Positions 53,928-63,258 of a stretch of 64,000 nucleotides of DNA are shown here, in pieces. Location: the NCBI GenBank assembly GCA_964491395.1, contig CAZBGI010000001.1, positions 62,001-126,000 on the forward strand, given 5' to 3'. The position numbers and the translations under genes were made by a program. This DNA comes from SKVR01 sp964491395 (GTDB lineage: Bacteria; Bacteroidota; Bacteroidia; Bacteroidales; UBA7960). Positions within the stretch are counted from its first letter, which is position 1; the number at the start of each line of letters is the position of its first letter. Under the pieces are notes generated by a model. It searched no databases and was not told where the DNA came from. It worked only from the letters and a program-made list of their open reading frames with translations.

Positions 53928-54953
53928 ATGCAAAATATATTTCTTGAAACACTCAAAGGGAACCCTACCGACAGACCTCCCGTATGGTTTATGCGCCAGG
54001 CAGGCAGGGTGCTTCCCTCCTATCAGGCTTTAAAAGAAAAATATACGTTCTGGCAATTGATGAAGAATCCGGAGCTGGCGGCCAAAGTAACCCTCTTGCC
54101 CATTGATGATTTGGGGGTGGACGCTGCCATTTTATTCTCCGATATCCTGGTCATCCCCTATGCCATGGGCATGGGCCTTGATTTTACAGATAAAGGACCG
54201 GTATTTGAACAACCCCTTAAGGATGTCCAATATCCGCTGGAGCGGCTCAACCCCGAACCGGAGAAACTCGAATACATCTACAGGGCCATCGACCATATTC
54301 TGCAAACACCGGGGAATAAAACACCTCTCGTTGGTTTTTGCGGGGCACCCCTTACGGTAATGCTGTTTATGATTCAGGGACTGGGAACACGCTCCAATTT
54401 TGCTGATGCAGAGAGATTCTTCTTTAAGGAGAAAGCCCTTACCCGCAAAATCACTGAAGCAGTTACCGAACTAACCATCATATATGCCAAGGAACAGATA
54501 AAACGCGGGGTTTCAGCTTTTCAGCTTTTCGATACCCATGCCGGCAGCCTTCCCTTCAGCTGGTACAACGAACTGTTTATGCCTTCTGTAAGAAGAATCG
54601 CTGACGCAGTGCGTGAAACGGGTACCCCATTTATCTTTTTTCCCAAAGGAATCGGAACAGGAATACAACACATGGATCAGGATATCTGCGATTTTCTGAG
54701 CATTGACTGGCAAACAGATTTATATACAGCACGCAAGATGGTTGACAAAAATGTGGGTTTGCAAGGCAATCTTGACCCGAGAGTTTTATTTGCTGATATG
54801 GAAACCATTCGCAAAGAACTCCACAAATACATTCCTTTTCACCAACAGGAAAACAAGTGGATTTTCAACCTGGGACATGGACTGGTTCCCGGCATACCGG
54901 TAGAAAATGTCAAGTTTGTAGTGGACTTTGTAAAGCAGGCACACTGGGATTAA
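53928..54953 (+). CDS. hemE: Uroporphyrinogen decarboxylase
   Basis: The 341-residue TIM-barrel enzyme carries the family opening RPPVWFMRQAGRVLPSYQALK with the substrate-binding Arg residues, and GFCGAPLTVM, FDTHAGSLPFSWY and NLGHGLVPGIPVENVKFVVD as later conserved segments. It removes four carboxylates to give coproporphyrinogen III. Length is normal and the ATG is followed by a typical N-terminus. Confidence 0.97.
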   Translation: MQNIFLETLKGNPTDRPPVWFMRQAGRVLPSYQALKEKYTFWQLMKNPELAAKVTLLPIDDLGVDAAILFSDILVIPYAMGMGLDFTDKGPVFEQPLKDVQYPLERLNPEPEKLEYIYRAIDHILQTPGNKTPLVGFCGAPLTVMLFMIQGLGTRSNFADAERFFFKEKALTRKITEAVTELTIIYAKEQIKRGVSAFQLFDTHAGSLPFSWYNELFMPSVRRIADAVRETGTPFIFFPKGIGTGIQHMDQDICDFLSIDWQTDLYTARKMVDKNVGLQGNLDPRVLFADMETIRKELHKYIPFHQQENKWIFNLGHGLVPGIPVENVKFVVDFVKQAHWD

Positions 54954-55019
54954 TTGACTAACTTTACACAAGGTTGCTAAAGTTTTTTAACCCTCAATGT
55001 AAAATCGCTCCTTGACCAT

Positions 55020-56393
55020 ATGAATATTTCATTACTTCAAAAATACAACAAGCCGGGGCCGCGCTATACGAGCTATCCCCCGGCTACTTTTTTTCATGAC
55101 GGTGTCACGGCAGAGAACTTTAAAACCATGGTGGTAGAGTCCAATCTGCAGCAACCGGAAAATATTTCCATTTACCTGCATGTACCCTTTTGCAGGCAAC
55201 TTTGTTATTTTTGCGGATGCAATACCAGCTGCTTTCCGGGCGATTCGTTGATTGCGCAATACATGGAAACCATGACCGCAGAGATAAGAGCTGTATCAGA
55301 ATTGCTGGACACTTCACGCCCCCTCACCCAGATTCATTGGGGCGGAGGCACTCCCAACTCTATCGACCTGAAGCATGTGGAGAAAATCATGAACATGCTG
55401 CTCAGAACCTTTACGCCTGCACCCAAAGCAGAGATTGCCATGGAATGCAACCCGGCCTACCTCAATCCCGAACACATCGACAAGCTTGCTTCCATGGGCT
55501 TCAACAGACTGAGTCTGGGGATTCAGGATTTTAATGAAAACGTACTGAAACTGGTCAACCGCAAACCTTCACGCTATCCTGTTGAAAAATTGATCAGTCA
55601 CATGAAATCCAGCGGAATGGATGGAGTAAATATGGACCTGATATATGGCTTACCCGGTCAAACAGTTGCTTCCTTCCGAGAAACCATTCAAAAAGCCCTT
55701 GAAGTTTCGCCCGAAAGGATTGTTACTTTCTCCTATGCCCATGTACCCTGGGTAAAATCGGCTCAAAAAATCCTGGAGGATATCGGTTTGCCAACGGTGG
55801 AAGAAAAACTCAGCATGTTTGAGACAGCATATAATCTGCTTACCGATAATGGTTACGTAGCCATTGGAATGGATCATTATGCAAAACCCGGCGATGAGCT
55901 TACCATTGCCATGAAAAACAAGAAGCTCCACCGCAACTTCCAGGGTTACTGCACCCGGGAAACCACAGGCCAGGTATATGGTTTCGGGGCAACCTCCATC
56001 AGTCAGCTCCAGGGTGGATACTATCAAAATACCAAAGATATTCATACATATATCAGCAATGTAAATAAAACCGGTTTTGCCATCGAACGGGGCTATGAAC
56101 TTTCTTTTAAAGAAAATATTAGAAGAACTGTTATCAATGAGATTATGTGCAATGGCTTCCTGGATTTTGATGAAATTGCTGAAAGCCTGGGAATTTCTAC
56201 CGATGAATTGAAAACCATTGTAGCTTTTGACCCTGAGAAACTCAAACCTTTCAGGAATGATGGCTTACTGGAACTGGAAAACAATCAGCTCCGACTGAAG
56301 GAAAACGGATTTCTGGTAGTACGCAATATTGCCATGGAGTTTGATCCTTTGCTTTCAGAGTCTTCCGGCAGGCAGTATTCCCAAACTGTGTAA
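55020..56393 (+). CDS. hemN: Oxygen-independent coproporphyrinogen III oxidase (radical SAM)
   Basis: The 457-residue protein opens KYNKPGPRYTSYPPATFFHD, the substrate-side motif of true HemN rather than HemW. The radical-SAM cluster is C58-x3-C62-x2-C65-x-C67 in LHVPFCRQLCYFCGC, and IHWGGGTPNSID is the SAM-binding glycine segment. A HemN C-terminal domain follows. It converts coproporphyrinogen III to protoporphyrinogen IX without oxygen, in keeping with an anaerobic or microaerobic life. Confidence 0.96.
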   Translation: MNISLLQKYNKPGPRYTSYPPATFFHDGVTAENFKTMVVESNLQQPENISIYLHVPFCRQLCYFCGCNTSCFPGDSLIAQYMETMTAEIRAVSELLDTSRPLTQIHWGGGTPNSIDLKHVEKIMNMLLRTFTPAPKAEIAMECNPAYLNPEHIDKLASMGFNRLSLGIQDFNENVLKLVNRKPSRYPVEKLISHMKSSGMDGVNMDLIYGLPGQTVASFRETIQKALEVSPERIVTFSYAHVPWVKSAQKILEDIGLPTVEEKLSMFETAYNLLTDNGYVAIGMDHYAKPGDELTIAMKNKKLHRNFQGYCTRETTGQVYGFGATSISQLQGGYYQNTKDIHTYISNVNKTGFAIERGYELSFKENIRRTVINEIMCNGFLDFDEIAESLGISTDELKTIVAFDPEKLKPFRNDGLLELENNQLRLKENGFLVVRNIAMEFDPLLSESSGRQYSQTV

Positions 56394-56433
56394 AGATTAC
56401 TTTTGTTTTTGCAGAATCACATAATCAATACTT

Positions 56434-57816
56434 ATGAACCCAACTGAATTCACAGATACCATCATTATCGGATCAGGTCTCACCGGTCTCAGTGCTGCTC
56501 ATTACCTGAACAAAGCAAAGGTTGATTTCAGGGTACTGGATCGCAACCCACAGCCCGGAGGGGTGATTCAAACCCGGACCGAGAATGGCTTTGTTTATGA
56601 AACCGGTCCTAACACCGGGGTTATTGGCAGCAGCGAGATTGCAGAGTTGTTTGAAGATGTAAAGGGAGATTGTGAGCTGGAAACAGCCAGCGAAAATGCA
56701 AAAAAACGTTACATCCTGAAAAACGGACACTGGGAGCCCTTGCCATCGGGGATAATGGCCGGGATTAAAACCCCCCTTTTCACGCTCAAAGACAAATTTC
56801 GGTTGCTGGGAGAGCCCTTCCGTTCCAAAGGCAAAGACCCTCATGAAACCCTTTCGGGTCTGGTTAAACGGCGAATGGGCCAGAGTTTCCTGGACTATGC
56901 CATCGACCCTTTTATTATTGGCGTTTATGCCGGCGACCCCGATATCCTGGTCCCCAAATATGCCCTCCCGAAACTGTATAACCTGGAGCAGGATTATGGC
57001 AGTTTCATCGGAGGAGCCATCAAAAAACAAATGCAGAAAAAGACCGAAGCAGAAAAAAAAATCACCCGCAAGGTATTTTCTGCCAAAGGAGGACTGAGCA
57101 ATCTTGTCCGTGCACTTTACACAAAAGCCGGCAAAGAAAAATTCTGTTTCAACGTACAAGACCTGTCAGTACAGCCAGAAGGAAATCTTTTCCGGGTTTC
57201 ATGGACATTCGAAGAAACCAAGCATTCCATGTCAGCACGGCATGTTGTTTTTACAGGTGGATCTTTTGATGTATATGATAGCTTTCCGTTTTTGGAAAAA
57301 GCAGATCTGGAGAAAATCACCAACCTGAAGTATGCCAAGATCATTGAAGTGACCCTGGGATTCAACCGCTGGGAAGGCATGGAGCTTGATGGTTTCGGAG
57401 GACTGATTCCATCAAGCGAGAAAAGAGATATTCTGGGGGTCCTTTTCATGTCAACCTTATTTAAGCACCGTGCGCCGGAAAAGGGAGCCCTGCTTACCAT
57501 CTTTATGGGAGGAATCCGAAATGAGAAAATCAGTGAACTTCCCGACGAACAGGTTAAAGAGGTGGTGAAAAGAGAAGTATCCGACCTGATGCATTTGCCG
57601 GAATTCAACCCCGATTTGTTTAAAATAACCCGATACCACCATGCCATACCACAATACGAAGTAACCAGCGGTGCACGGTTTGAAGCCATCGAAAAACTTG
57701 AACAGAAATATCCGGGGCTGTTGCTGGGTGGAAATATGCGCGATGGCATTGGCATGGCTGACAGGGCCAAACAGGGGAAAATGCTGGCAAACCAGATAAT
57801 TAACAGGCAGAGATGA
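56434..57816 (+). CDS. hemG: Protoporphyrinogen oxidase (FAD, HemY/HemG-type)
   Basis: A 460-residue flavoprotein. The FAD dinucleotide loop is IIIGSGLTGLSAAHYLNKA, and the second FAD segment is PQPGGVIQTRTENGFVYETG; the C-terminal GNMRDGIGMADRAKQGK closes the FAD site. This is the oxygen-utilising HemY family (PPOX), not the long-chain flavodoxin HemG of Escherichia coli or HemJ. It oxidises protoporphyrinogen to protoporphyrin IX. Its presence beside oxygen-independent hemN suggests a flexible oxygen response. The stop overlaps the hemH start by 4 bases (ATGA). Confidence 0.94.
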   Translation: MNPTEFTDTIIIGSGLTGLSAAHYLNKAKVDFRVLDRNPQPGGVIQTRTENGFVYETGPNTGVIGSSEIAELFEDVKGDCELETASENAKKRYILKNGHWEPLPSGIMAGIKTPLFTLKDKFRLLGEPFRSKGKDPHETLSGLVKRRMGQSFLDYAIDPFIIGVYAGDPDILVPKYALPKLYNLEQDYGSFIGGAIKKQMQKKTEAEKKITRKVFSAKGGLSNLVRALYTKAGKEKFCFNVQDLSVQPEGNLFRVSWTFEETKHSMSARHVVFTGGSFDVYDSFPFLEKADLEKITNLKYAKIIEVTLGFNRWEGMELDGFGGLIPSSEKRDILGVLFMSTLFKHRAPEKGALLTIFMGGIRNEKISELPDEQVKEVVKREVSDLMHLPEFNPDLFKITRYHHAIPQYEVTSGARFEAIEKLEQKYPGLLLGGNMRDGIGMADRAKQGKMLANQIINRQR

Positions 57817-58826
57817 ACAAAAAAGCGGTTATTCTCGTCAATACCGGCACTCCAGACCAACCAACCGTATCAGCCGTAAGAAGATACCTTAGTGAATTTC
57901 TGGGAGATGACAGGGTAATAACCTTGCCCTTCATTGCCAGCAAATTGCTGGTAAATGGCATCATCGTACCTTTCAGAGCTCCCAAATCGGCCAGACTTTA
58001 TCAAAAAGTATGGACTGAAAAAGGGTCTCCCCTGCTTTGGATTTCGCAAAGTCTGAGGGACAAAGTTCAGCAAAAACTGGGCAATGACTATGAAGTTATT
58101 ACTGCCATGCGCTATGGTAATCCCTCGCTGAGAGATGTCCTGGCTGGTCTTAAGAACAAACCAATATCTGAAATCATCATTTTCCCCTTGTTCCCTCAGT
58201 ATGCTTCCTCCACATCCGGCTCTGCCATTGAGCTGGCATTAAAACACATCCACAAATGGAATGTGATTCCGCAGGTACGAATAATGGGGCAGTTTTACCA
58301 TCATCCCGGATTCATTCATAGCTTTGCCGAAAGGATCAATGAAATGCAGCCGGAGAAATACGAGCATATACTTTTCAGCTACCACAGTCTTCCTTTAAGC
58401 CATGTGAGTGCGAGCCATCAAAACAAAGATTGCACGCATTTCAATTGCATTGCAGAGGTAACCCCGCACAACGCTTTCTGCTATCAGGCCACATGCTACG
58501 CTACTACACGGATGATTGCCAGGCAGCTTAATTTAACCCCTGACCGGTATTCCACCGCATTCCAGTCCCGTTTCTCCAAAAACTGGCTCAGCCCCTTCGC
58601 TGATTTGGTCATAAGAGAAAAAGCAGAACAGGGAATAAAAAACCTGCTGGTGGCAAGCCCCTCTTTTGTTACCGACTGCCTGGAAACCATTGTAGAGATT
58701 GGGGAGGAATACCGGGAAATTTTCCTCGCAAAAGGGGGTGAGCGATTCAACTGGGTTCCATCTCTCAACGATTCAACGATATGGGCAGAAGTTTTGGCCA
58801 CCATGATAAAAGATAACAACGCTTGA
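57813..58826 (+). CDS. hemH: Ferrochelatase
   Basis: The 337-residue enzyme inserts Fe(II) into protoporphyrin IX, the last step of protohaem synthesis. It begins NKKAVILVNTGTPDQPTV; FSYHSLPLSHV holds the catalytic His, and FVTDCLETIVEIGEEY the conserved Glu. It is coupled to hemG by a 4-base overlap and closes the cluster. No clear terminator follows, but the next gene has its own promoter. Confidence 0.96.
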   Translation: MNKKAVILVNTGTPDQPTVSAVRRYLSEFLGDDRVITLPFIASKLLVNGIIVPFRAPKSARLYQKVWTEKGSPLLWISQSLRDKVQQKLGNDYEVITAMRYGNPSLRDVLAGLKNKPISEIIIFPLFPQYASSTSGSAIELALKHIHKWNVIPQVRIMGQFYHHPGFIHSFAERINEMQPEKYEHILFSYHSLPLSHVSASHQNKDCTHFNCIAEVTPHNAFCYQATCYATTRMIARQLNLTPDRYSTAFQSRFSKNWLSPFADLVIREKAEQGIKNLLVASPSFVTDCLETIVEIGEEYREIFLAKGGERFNWVPSLNDSTIWAEVLATMIKDNNA

Positions 58827-58875
58827 TCCATAATATTTAATAAACAACAGAAGGTAAATCATCTGTGGAATACAA

Positions 58876-58904
58876 TTTGATGTGGTATTTAAGTTTTACC
58901 TTTG
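58876..58904 (+). promoter_or_regulatory. Consensus Bacteroidota promoter (TTTG-N17-TACCTTTG)
   Basis: TTTG at 58876-58879 and TACCTTTG at 58897-58904 are exact matches to the -33 and -7 boxes, 17 bases apart. It is the best promoter match in the window and lies 37 bases before the lipoprotein ATG. Confidence 0.65.
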
Positions 58905-58941
58905 TAAAAAAGACATCCCAATTACTATTAAGTAGTCACTT

Positions 58942-59796
58942 ATGAATTGTAAAAAAAACCTTACCGGCCTCATCTTTTTAGTGGCAATGATTACTTTGCA
59001 CTCCTGTAGTCCCAAAATGGTTGCGCCTGTTACCGTAAGGAGTAGCTATACCAAAGAAGAAATAAGTGCAATAGAGTCCAATTCTTTTCAGGGTTTTCGT
59101 TTTTTGCAGGACAGCCTGGTCCAGACAAGAAGCATTCACGATGCCGACAGTATCTGGTTCGAGATACGCATCTCTAACCCTTTGGTGGTTCGAAGTGTAA
59201 TCATTAACGGAATGGCCATATTTTTTGATCCGGAGGCAAAGAAAAATCAGGAGTATGGAATCGCAATACCGGCTGCACGGGCCGAAATGCTCAGAAGAAA
59301 GGAATCGGTCAAGGAAGAAACAACCAAGCAATCCACTGATACCTTAGCGCCAGAGGAGAGGTTTGAACCTACTATCTGGATTGAGGCCATCAGAAGGCGT
59401 GAGGCAGTTGTTACTGATACAAAAGGCACCCGGTTTGCAACAAAAGAAACCATGCAGCTTTTTATGGACGATAACAATGAATTGGTTTATAAGATAAGAT
59501 TGGCCTTTGAACAGATAGGAGTGTCAGGTGAAGATGTAGAACGAATCAGCATTGGTATTATTTCAGACTTGCACCAAGCCCAATTATCGGCTCCCCAGGG
59601 TGGCGGCATAGCCACCAGACCCAACATATCGGATCGAAACAGGCAACAACAACCCCGTCAGAATTCACAACCCCGCTCTCCCGGCATGAGCCTTATTGCT
59701 GTAGAAGCATGGCAGGTATTGCTGATCAATGAAGAACTTACTGAGGAACAAAAAGATGCCAACAACCACAGGGAAGGGGATGATGTTTACCGGTAG
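58942..59796 (+). CDS. Lipoprotein of unknown function
   Basis: The 284-residue protein opens MNCKKNLTGLIFLVAMITLH followed by SC, a lipoprotein signal with lipobox LHSC. The mature part begins with a beta-strand region (DSIWFEIRISNPLVVRSVII), then a charged helix (ARAEMLRRKESVKEETTKQS), a second alpha-beta stretch with QLFMDDNNELVYKIRLAFEQ, and a Gln/Arg/Pro-rich linker (about 230-250) before the C-terminal MSLIAVEAWQVLLINEEL. I do not recognise a family. It follows hemH but has its own consensus promoter. Its 3' end faces the STN-domain gene. Confidence 0.72.
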   Translation: MNCKKNLTGLIFLVAMITLHSCSPKMVAPVTVRSSYTKEEISAIESNSFQGFRFLQDSLVQTRSIHDADSIWFEIRISNPLVVRSVIINGMAIFFDPEAKKNQEYGIAIPAARAEMLRRKESVKEETTKQSTDTLAPEERFEPTIWIEAIRRREAVVTDTKGTRFATKETMQLFMDDNNELVYKIRLAFEQIGVSGEDVERISIGIISDLHQAQLSAPQGGGIATRPNISDRNRQQQPRQNSQPRSPGMSLIAVEAWQVLLINEELTEEQKDANNHREGDDVYR

Positions 59797-59827
59797 CCCA
59801 CCAAAGAAAACAAGGCTACTTTTCTTC
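59793..59827. terminator. Possible hairpin between convergent genes
   Basis: gtagcc and ggctac pair across a 15-base loop, with a T-rich tail (ttttcttc) on the plus strand. It overlaps the end of the lipoprotein gene and the tail of the STN gene, so support is limited. Confidence 0.3.
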
Positions 59828-61360
59828 AATACTCTCAATACGGGCACTGATATTGTTTAAGGATTCATGGATTTCTTTCTCCGGACTAATAAAGTTCAGG
59901 TCTTCCCAAAAACGGGCATCATAGGAAAATTTCTCGTCTGAGAAAATAGCATGAGTTTTTAGCCTGTCGCGATAGCGCATTCTTTTTACCTTATCTGTTT
60001 CAATTTTCATGGTAGCCATTTCAAATATTACATTGAACTGGTTGCCCAGCAGTTTGCGTTTTTTCCGGATGTGCATACGAAGATCTCCCCGCACATGCAT
60101 AATATGATACTTCCCGTTGTAGTAATCATATTTCACGGAATAATCCACGCTTCGAATACGGGTAGTGTGCTGGCTGCTCTTCCGTACAAGGAAATTGTTC
60201 TGGTTGTTTTGCAGAAATTGGTCATTAACACTAAAATCTACCTGCACAATGGCCAGGCTTTCTTTGTCGATGTATAGGGTACCCTGATAAATATCATTCT
60301 CGGCATTGGAAGCATTCTCAAAAGAGATTTTGTACACCAGTTTATCATTGTGCAGGGTATAGCCTGAATTAGAAAAGTGCAAATCTGCGATGTTCTCTGG
60401 AGACAAAAAATAGGGAGGTTCTTTTATGACATCCAGTTCCAGCACTCCCCGCACGCCTGCTTTGAGTTTTAGCAAAAGTGAATCTTTCGAATTTACGTTG
60501 CTGTAATTTCTTTTTTTAAGCATCTGAACCTGATCCGCTGCACTGCTTCTGTAAGTAGTTTTATAAATATTAAATACAGCCTCTGAATACCGAACCAATT
60601 CATTTTTCTGAAACACCCCTTCCCGATAAAAGCTGGTATGCATGGCAGGGAAATCCGGATATATAAATTCTTTCTGCTTCAGGGCTTGCAGCAACACGCT
60701 GGCGGGATCATAGCCACTTACCACCACCTCCTGCAAAACAACCGGCTCAACCTCCATGTAGACATCAATGGTTCCCCGGGTAAACAATTGAAGGGGAATT
60801 TTGCGGGGAGCGTATCCCATGCAGGAAATTCTGAGTGTATCATCAGAAAATTCAACCGGAACTTTATAGCTGAAATAGCCATCCTGGTTGGTTGAGGTGC
60901 CTCGTCCCCGTCCTTGCTGAACAATGGTAGCAAAGGGCAAGGGTTGCCGAGAGGTGGCGTCGATGACTCGGCCACTTACCCCATACGTCTTCGGTGCAGG
61001 AATTGCTTCTTCAGATCTCAGGCTATCCCGGGCAACCTCCGGCTTGTGCAGGATGATGTATTTTTCGACAAACTGAAAGGTAAGCCCCTTATCCTTGAGG
61101 AGTTCATCAAGCAGATGGGATAGTTTATGTTCTCCTGGTTTTATATTTGCTTTGCTGTCGTTGTCAATCAGTTGGCTGTCATAAATAAAAAAATAATCCG
61201 CTTGCCGGCTGATTTCCAGAAAAACCTCAAAATAGGTAAGATGTCGGTCGTAAATTCTTATGATACTCTCAGCGTCTGCTGTTTGTTTTGCATGCAACAA
61301 CCCTGCTGAGACGAAAAATAAGATCAAAAGTAACGATATTCTATCTTGCAATGCACACAT
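59816..61360 (-). CDS. STN plus carboxypeptidase-regulatory-like envelope protein
   Basis: The 514-residue protein has a signal peptide (MCALQDRISLLLILFFVSAG). An STN domain follows (about 35-105, TYFEVFLEISRQADYFFIYD through VEKYIILHKP), then a CarboxypepD_reg-like beta domain (about 127-205, VSGRVIDATSRQPLPFATIV) and a DUF5686-like C-terminal part (from VLQEVVVSGYDPASVLLQAL). In TonB-dependent transducers STN receives FecR; here no plug or 22-strand barrel follows. The downstream portion (NIYKTTYRSS to the end) is homologous to the truncated gene at 63259. It is the last gene of the sigma/FecR locus, 182 bases after fecR, and may be its sensor (inference). Confidence 0.8.
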   Translation of the reverse strand: MCALQDRISLLLILFFVSAGLLHAKQTADAESIIRIYDRHLTYFEVFLEISRQADYFFIYDSQLIDNDSKANIKPGEHKLSHLLDELLKDKGLTFQFVEKYIILHKPEVARDSLRSEEAIPAPKTYGVSGRVIDATSRQPLPFATIVQQGRGRGTSTNQDGYFSYKVPVEFSDDTLRISCMGYAPRKIPLQLFTRGTIDVYMEVEPVVLQEVVVSGYDPASVLLQALKQKEFIYPDFPAMHTSFYREGVFQKNELVRYSEAVFNIYKTTYRSSAADQVQMLKKRNYSNVNSKDSLLLKLKAGVRGVLELDVIKEPPYFLSPENIADLHFSNSGYTLHNDKLVYKISFENASNAENDIYQGTLYIDKESLAIVQVDFSVNDQFLQNNQNNFLVRKSSQHTTRIRSVDYSVKYDYYNGKYHIMHVRGDLRMHIRKKRKLLGNQFNVIFEMATMKIETDKVKRMRYRDRLKTHAIFSDEKFSYDARFWEDLNFISPEKEIHESLNNISARIESIEEK

Positions 61361-61542
61361 GGCCCTTGGTTGTTATTTCAGCTCGACGTTTTTTTCTGCT
61401 AAAGGTTATCCCTCTGTTGGTTTACGGGCAATACGCCCTACTATACTGACAGATCTGTTTATTGCACAATGAGTTCGTAATTTTTATCTGTCAACCATGA
61501 TTATCCAGATAGGATGACTGATTCCATTGCCTGTTACGGGGT

Positions 61543-62553
61543 TCAATCGCGGCTTTTGAATACCACCGTTGAATCTTCCTTCCATTCATAATCAATAGAT
61601 AAAGATAGGGCGATTGACTCACAAACAGTCTTCACCTCGCTATCGTAAACGGTAAGGGTCATGGTTCGTTGCTTAAGCTCCTCATCTGCAACAACAAGTG
61701 AAGTTCCAAAAGTTTTACTCATAGCATACAAAATATTTTCCAGTTTCTCATCCTTAAAATGAACCAGGTTTTTCCGCCAATAGGTATCATAATCCTCACT
61801 AATGCGCTTCTCCATTTTGCCATTTTTGGAGATGAGCAATTCACCAGGCTCGACCATGAAAAATCTATCGCCTTTGAGAGAAGTTACTTTAACCCTTCCT
61901 GACTCAACATAAAGTTCCATTTGATTGTCATCTATCATTTTCACATTGAAGGATGTCCCCAAAACCTCAATGTTGGCCAGGCGGGTATGCACTTTAAATG
62001 GTTTGTCAGGATTATGGGATACATCAAAAAAACCTTCTCCGGACAAAAATACACTTCTTTCTGATTGATTAAAACTCTGGTCGAATTCAATACTGGATAG
62101 TTGGGTAAGATAAATCAATGTACCATCGTCAAGCGTTTTCACCAATGTAAGCTGCATTTCATCATTGCTAACAGTAAGTTTTCCGGGTTCATGCCGGTTA
62201 TTGTAGAGTGCAAAATAAGAAGCCAGCCCGGCAACAAAAATGAAAACGGCAGCCCATTTAAGCATGTAAGAAAATGATTTTGCCCTGACTCTGCGGGTAG
62301 AAACGTTATCCTTCTCATTGATCCGATGAGTAAATTGCGACCAGGCTTTGTCAGTATCGATATCCGGAATACTTTCTTCCATGGCTTCATCCAGGTTTTC
62401 CCACAATTGCTTTAATTGCAGAAACTCATTCAGTAGTTCTTTGTCCTCTTGCAGTTTCTTTTCAAAACCTGCCTTTTGGTGGGCATTCATCTCATCAGAC
62501 AGATACCGTGCAGTATCTTCGAAAAAGGTAGTATGTATATTTTCGTGACTCAT
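61543..62553 (-). CDS. FecR-family anti-sigma factor
   Basis: From the ATG at 62553 (a GTG one codon earlier is also open) the protein has 336 residues. A cytosolic N-terminal part (about 1-93) is followed by one membrane helix (YMLKWAAVFIFVAGLASYFA), the periplasmic FecR domain (about 122-225, KTLDDGTLIYLTQLSSIEFD, ANIEVLGTSFNVK) and a DUF4974-like C-terminus (LVHFKDEKLENILYAMSKTF). This is the Bacteroidota FecR pattern. It likely holds the ECF sigma factor encoded directly upstream (102 bases). Confidence 0.93.
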   Translation of the reverse strand: MSHENIHTTFFEDTARYLSDEMNAHQKAGFEKKLQEDKELLNEFLQLKQLWENLDEAMEESIPDIDTDKAWSQFTHRINEKDNVSTRRVRAKSFSYMLKWAAVFIFVAGLASYFALYNNRHEPGKLTVSNDEMQLTLVKTLDDGTLIYLTQLSSIEFDQSFNQSERSVFLSGEGFFDVSHNPDKPFKVHTRLANIEVLGTSFNVKMIDDNQMELYVESGRVKVTSLKGDRFFMVEPGELLISKNGKMEKRISEDYDTYWRKNLVHFKDEKLENILYAMSKTFGTSLVVADEELKQRTMTLTVYDSEVKTVCESIALSLSIDYEWKEDSTVVFKSRD

Positions 62554-62655
62554 CACATTCTATATTAAGGACTTTTTGGGTCAGTGATTAAAAAGCATTC
62601 AATTAAATTGGATAATTGTTTTAGATATTAGTATTTTTTCCTGTATGTATCCTTT

Positions 62656-63219
62656 TTACACCCTGTAATGCACCAGGGCTTTTCTAAACTCCATCAGGGC
62701 CTTGCTCATATTGGCTTCCACCGTTTTAACAGAAACTGAAAGTTGAACTGCTATTTCTTTGTATTTCAATCCTTCAAAACGATTCATGCAGAAAATCCGG
62801 CTGCACCTCTCCGGAAGCCGGGCAAGAACCTCACTGACAAGAATTTGTAATTCTTTCATCTCATAAGTATCATTCTCTTCCTGTGAGGGAGCAGCAACCT
62901 TCATGAAATGGGTGGCATATTTTTGTTTCACATTTTCATGCCTGATGAGCTTAAGCGCCTTGTTGCGCACCGCTTGATAAAGATAAGCTTTGAGCGAGGT
63001 TTTTATTTCAATATCTTCCCTGTCATTCCAGTACACATAGAAAAAATCCTGAACCACCTCTTCTGCCGCTTCCCTGTCTTTCAGGATTCCGTAAACATAC
63101 TGTGTTAAGGGAGCATAATACTCCCTGAACACAGTTTCAAAGGCGGCCATATCTCCTTTTTTTATTCTATCTTCTAAAGGAACATCGGGCAAATCTGCAA
63201 AAGTATCGTTGATTGTCAT
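62656..63219 (-). CDS. ECF RNA polymerase sigma factor (FecI-like)
   Basis: A 187-residue protein with sigma region 2 (FETVFREYYAPLTQYVYGIL, DREAAEEVVQDFFYVYW) and region 4 (LPERCSRIFCMNRFEGLKYK, KTVEANMSKALMEFRKAL). There is no region 1 or 3. It matches the Bacteroidota RpoE/FecI group that pairs with FecR. It is followed by the FecR-like gene and preceded by the truncated paralogue, 39 bases upstream on the same strand, which suggests one transcript. Confidence 0.94.
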   Translation of the reverse strand: MTINDTFADLPDVPLEDRIKKGDMAAFETVFREYYAPLTQYVYGILKDREAAEEVVQDFFYVYWNDREDIEIKTSLKAYLYQAVRNKALKLIRHENVKQKYATHFMKVAAPSQEENDTYEMKELQILVSEVLARLPERCSRIFCMNRFEGLKYKEIAVQLSVSVKTVEANMSKALMEFRKALVHYRV

Positions 63220-63258
63220 TTTCTACCTGAATATACAGGAACTACATGATGAGAAAAA

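Noticed and set aside
57117..57860. 247-codon minus-strand frame antisense to hemG/hemH
   Set aside because: Ser- and Pro-rich translation without domain pattern, fully covered by the clear hemG and hemH frames.
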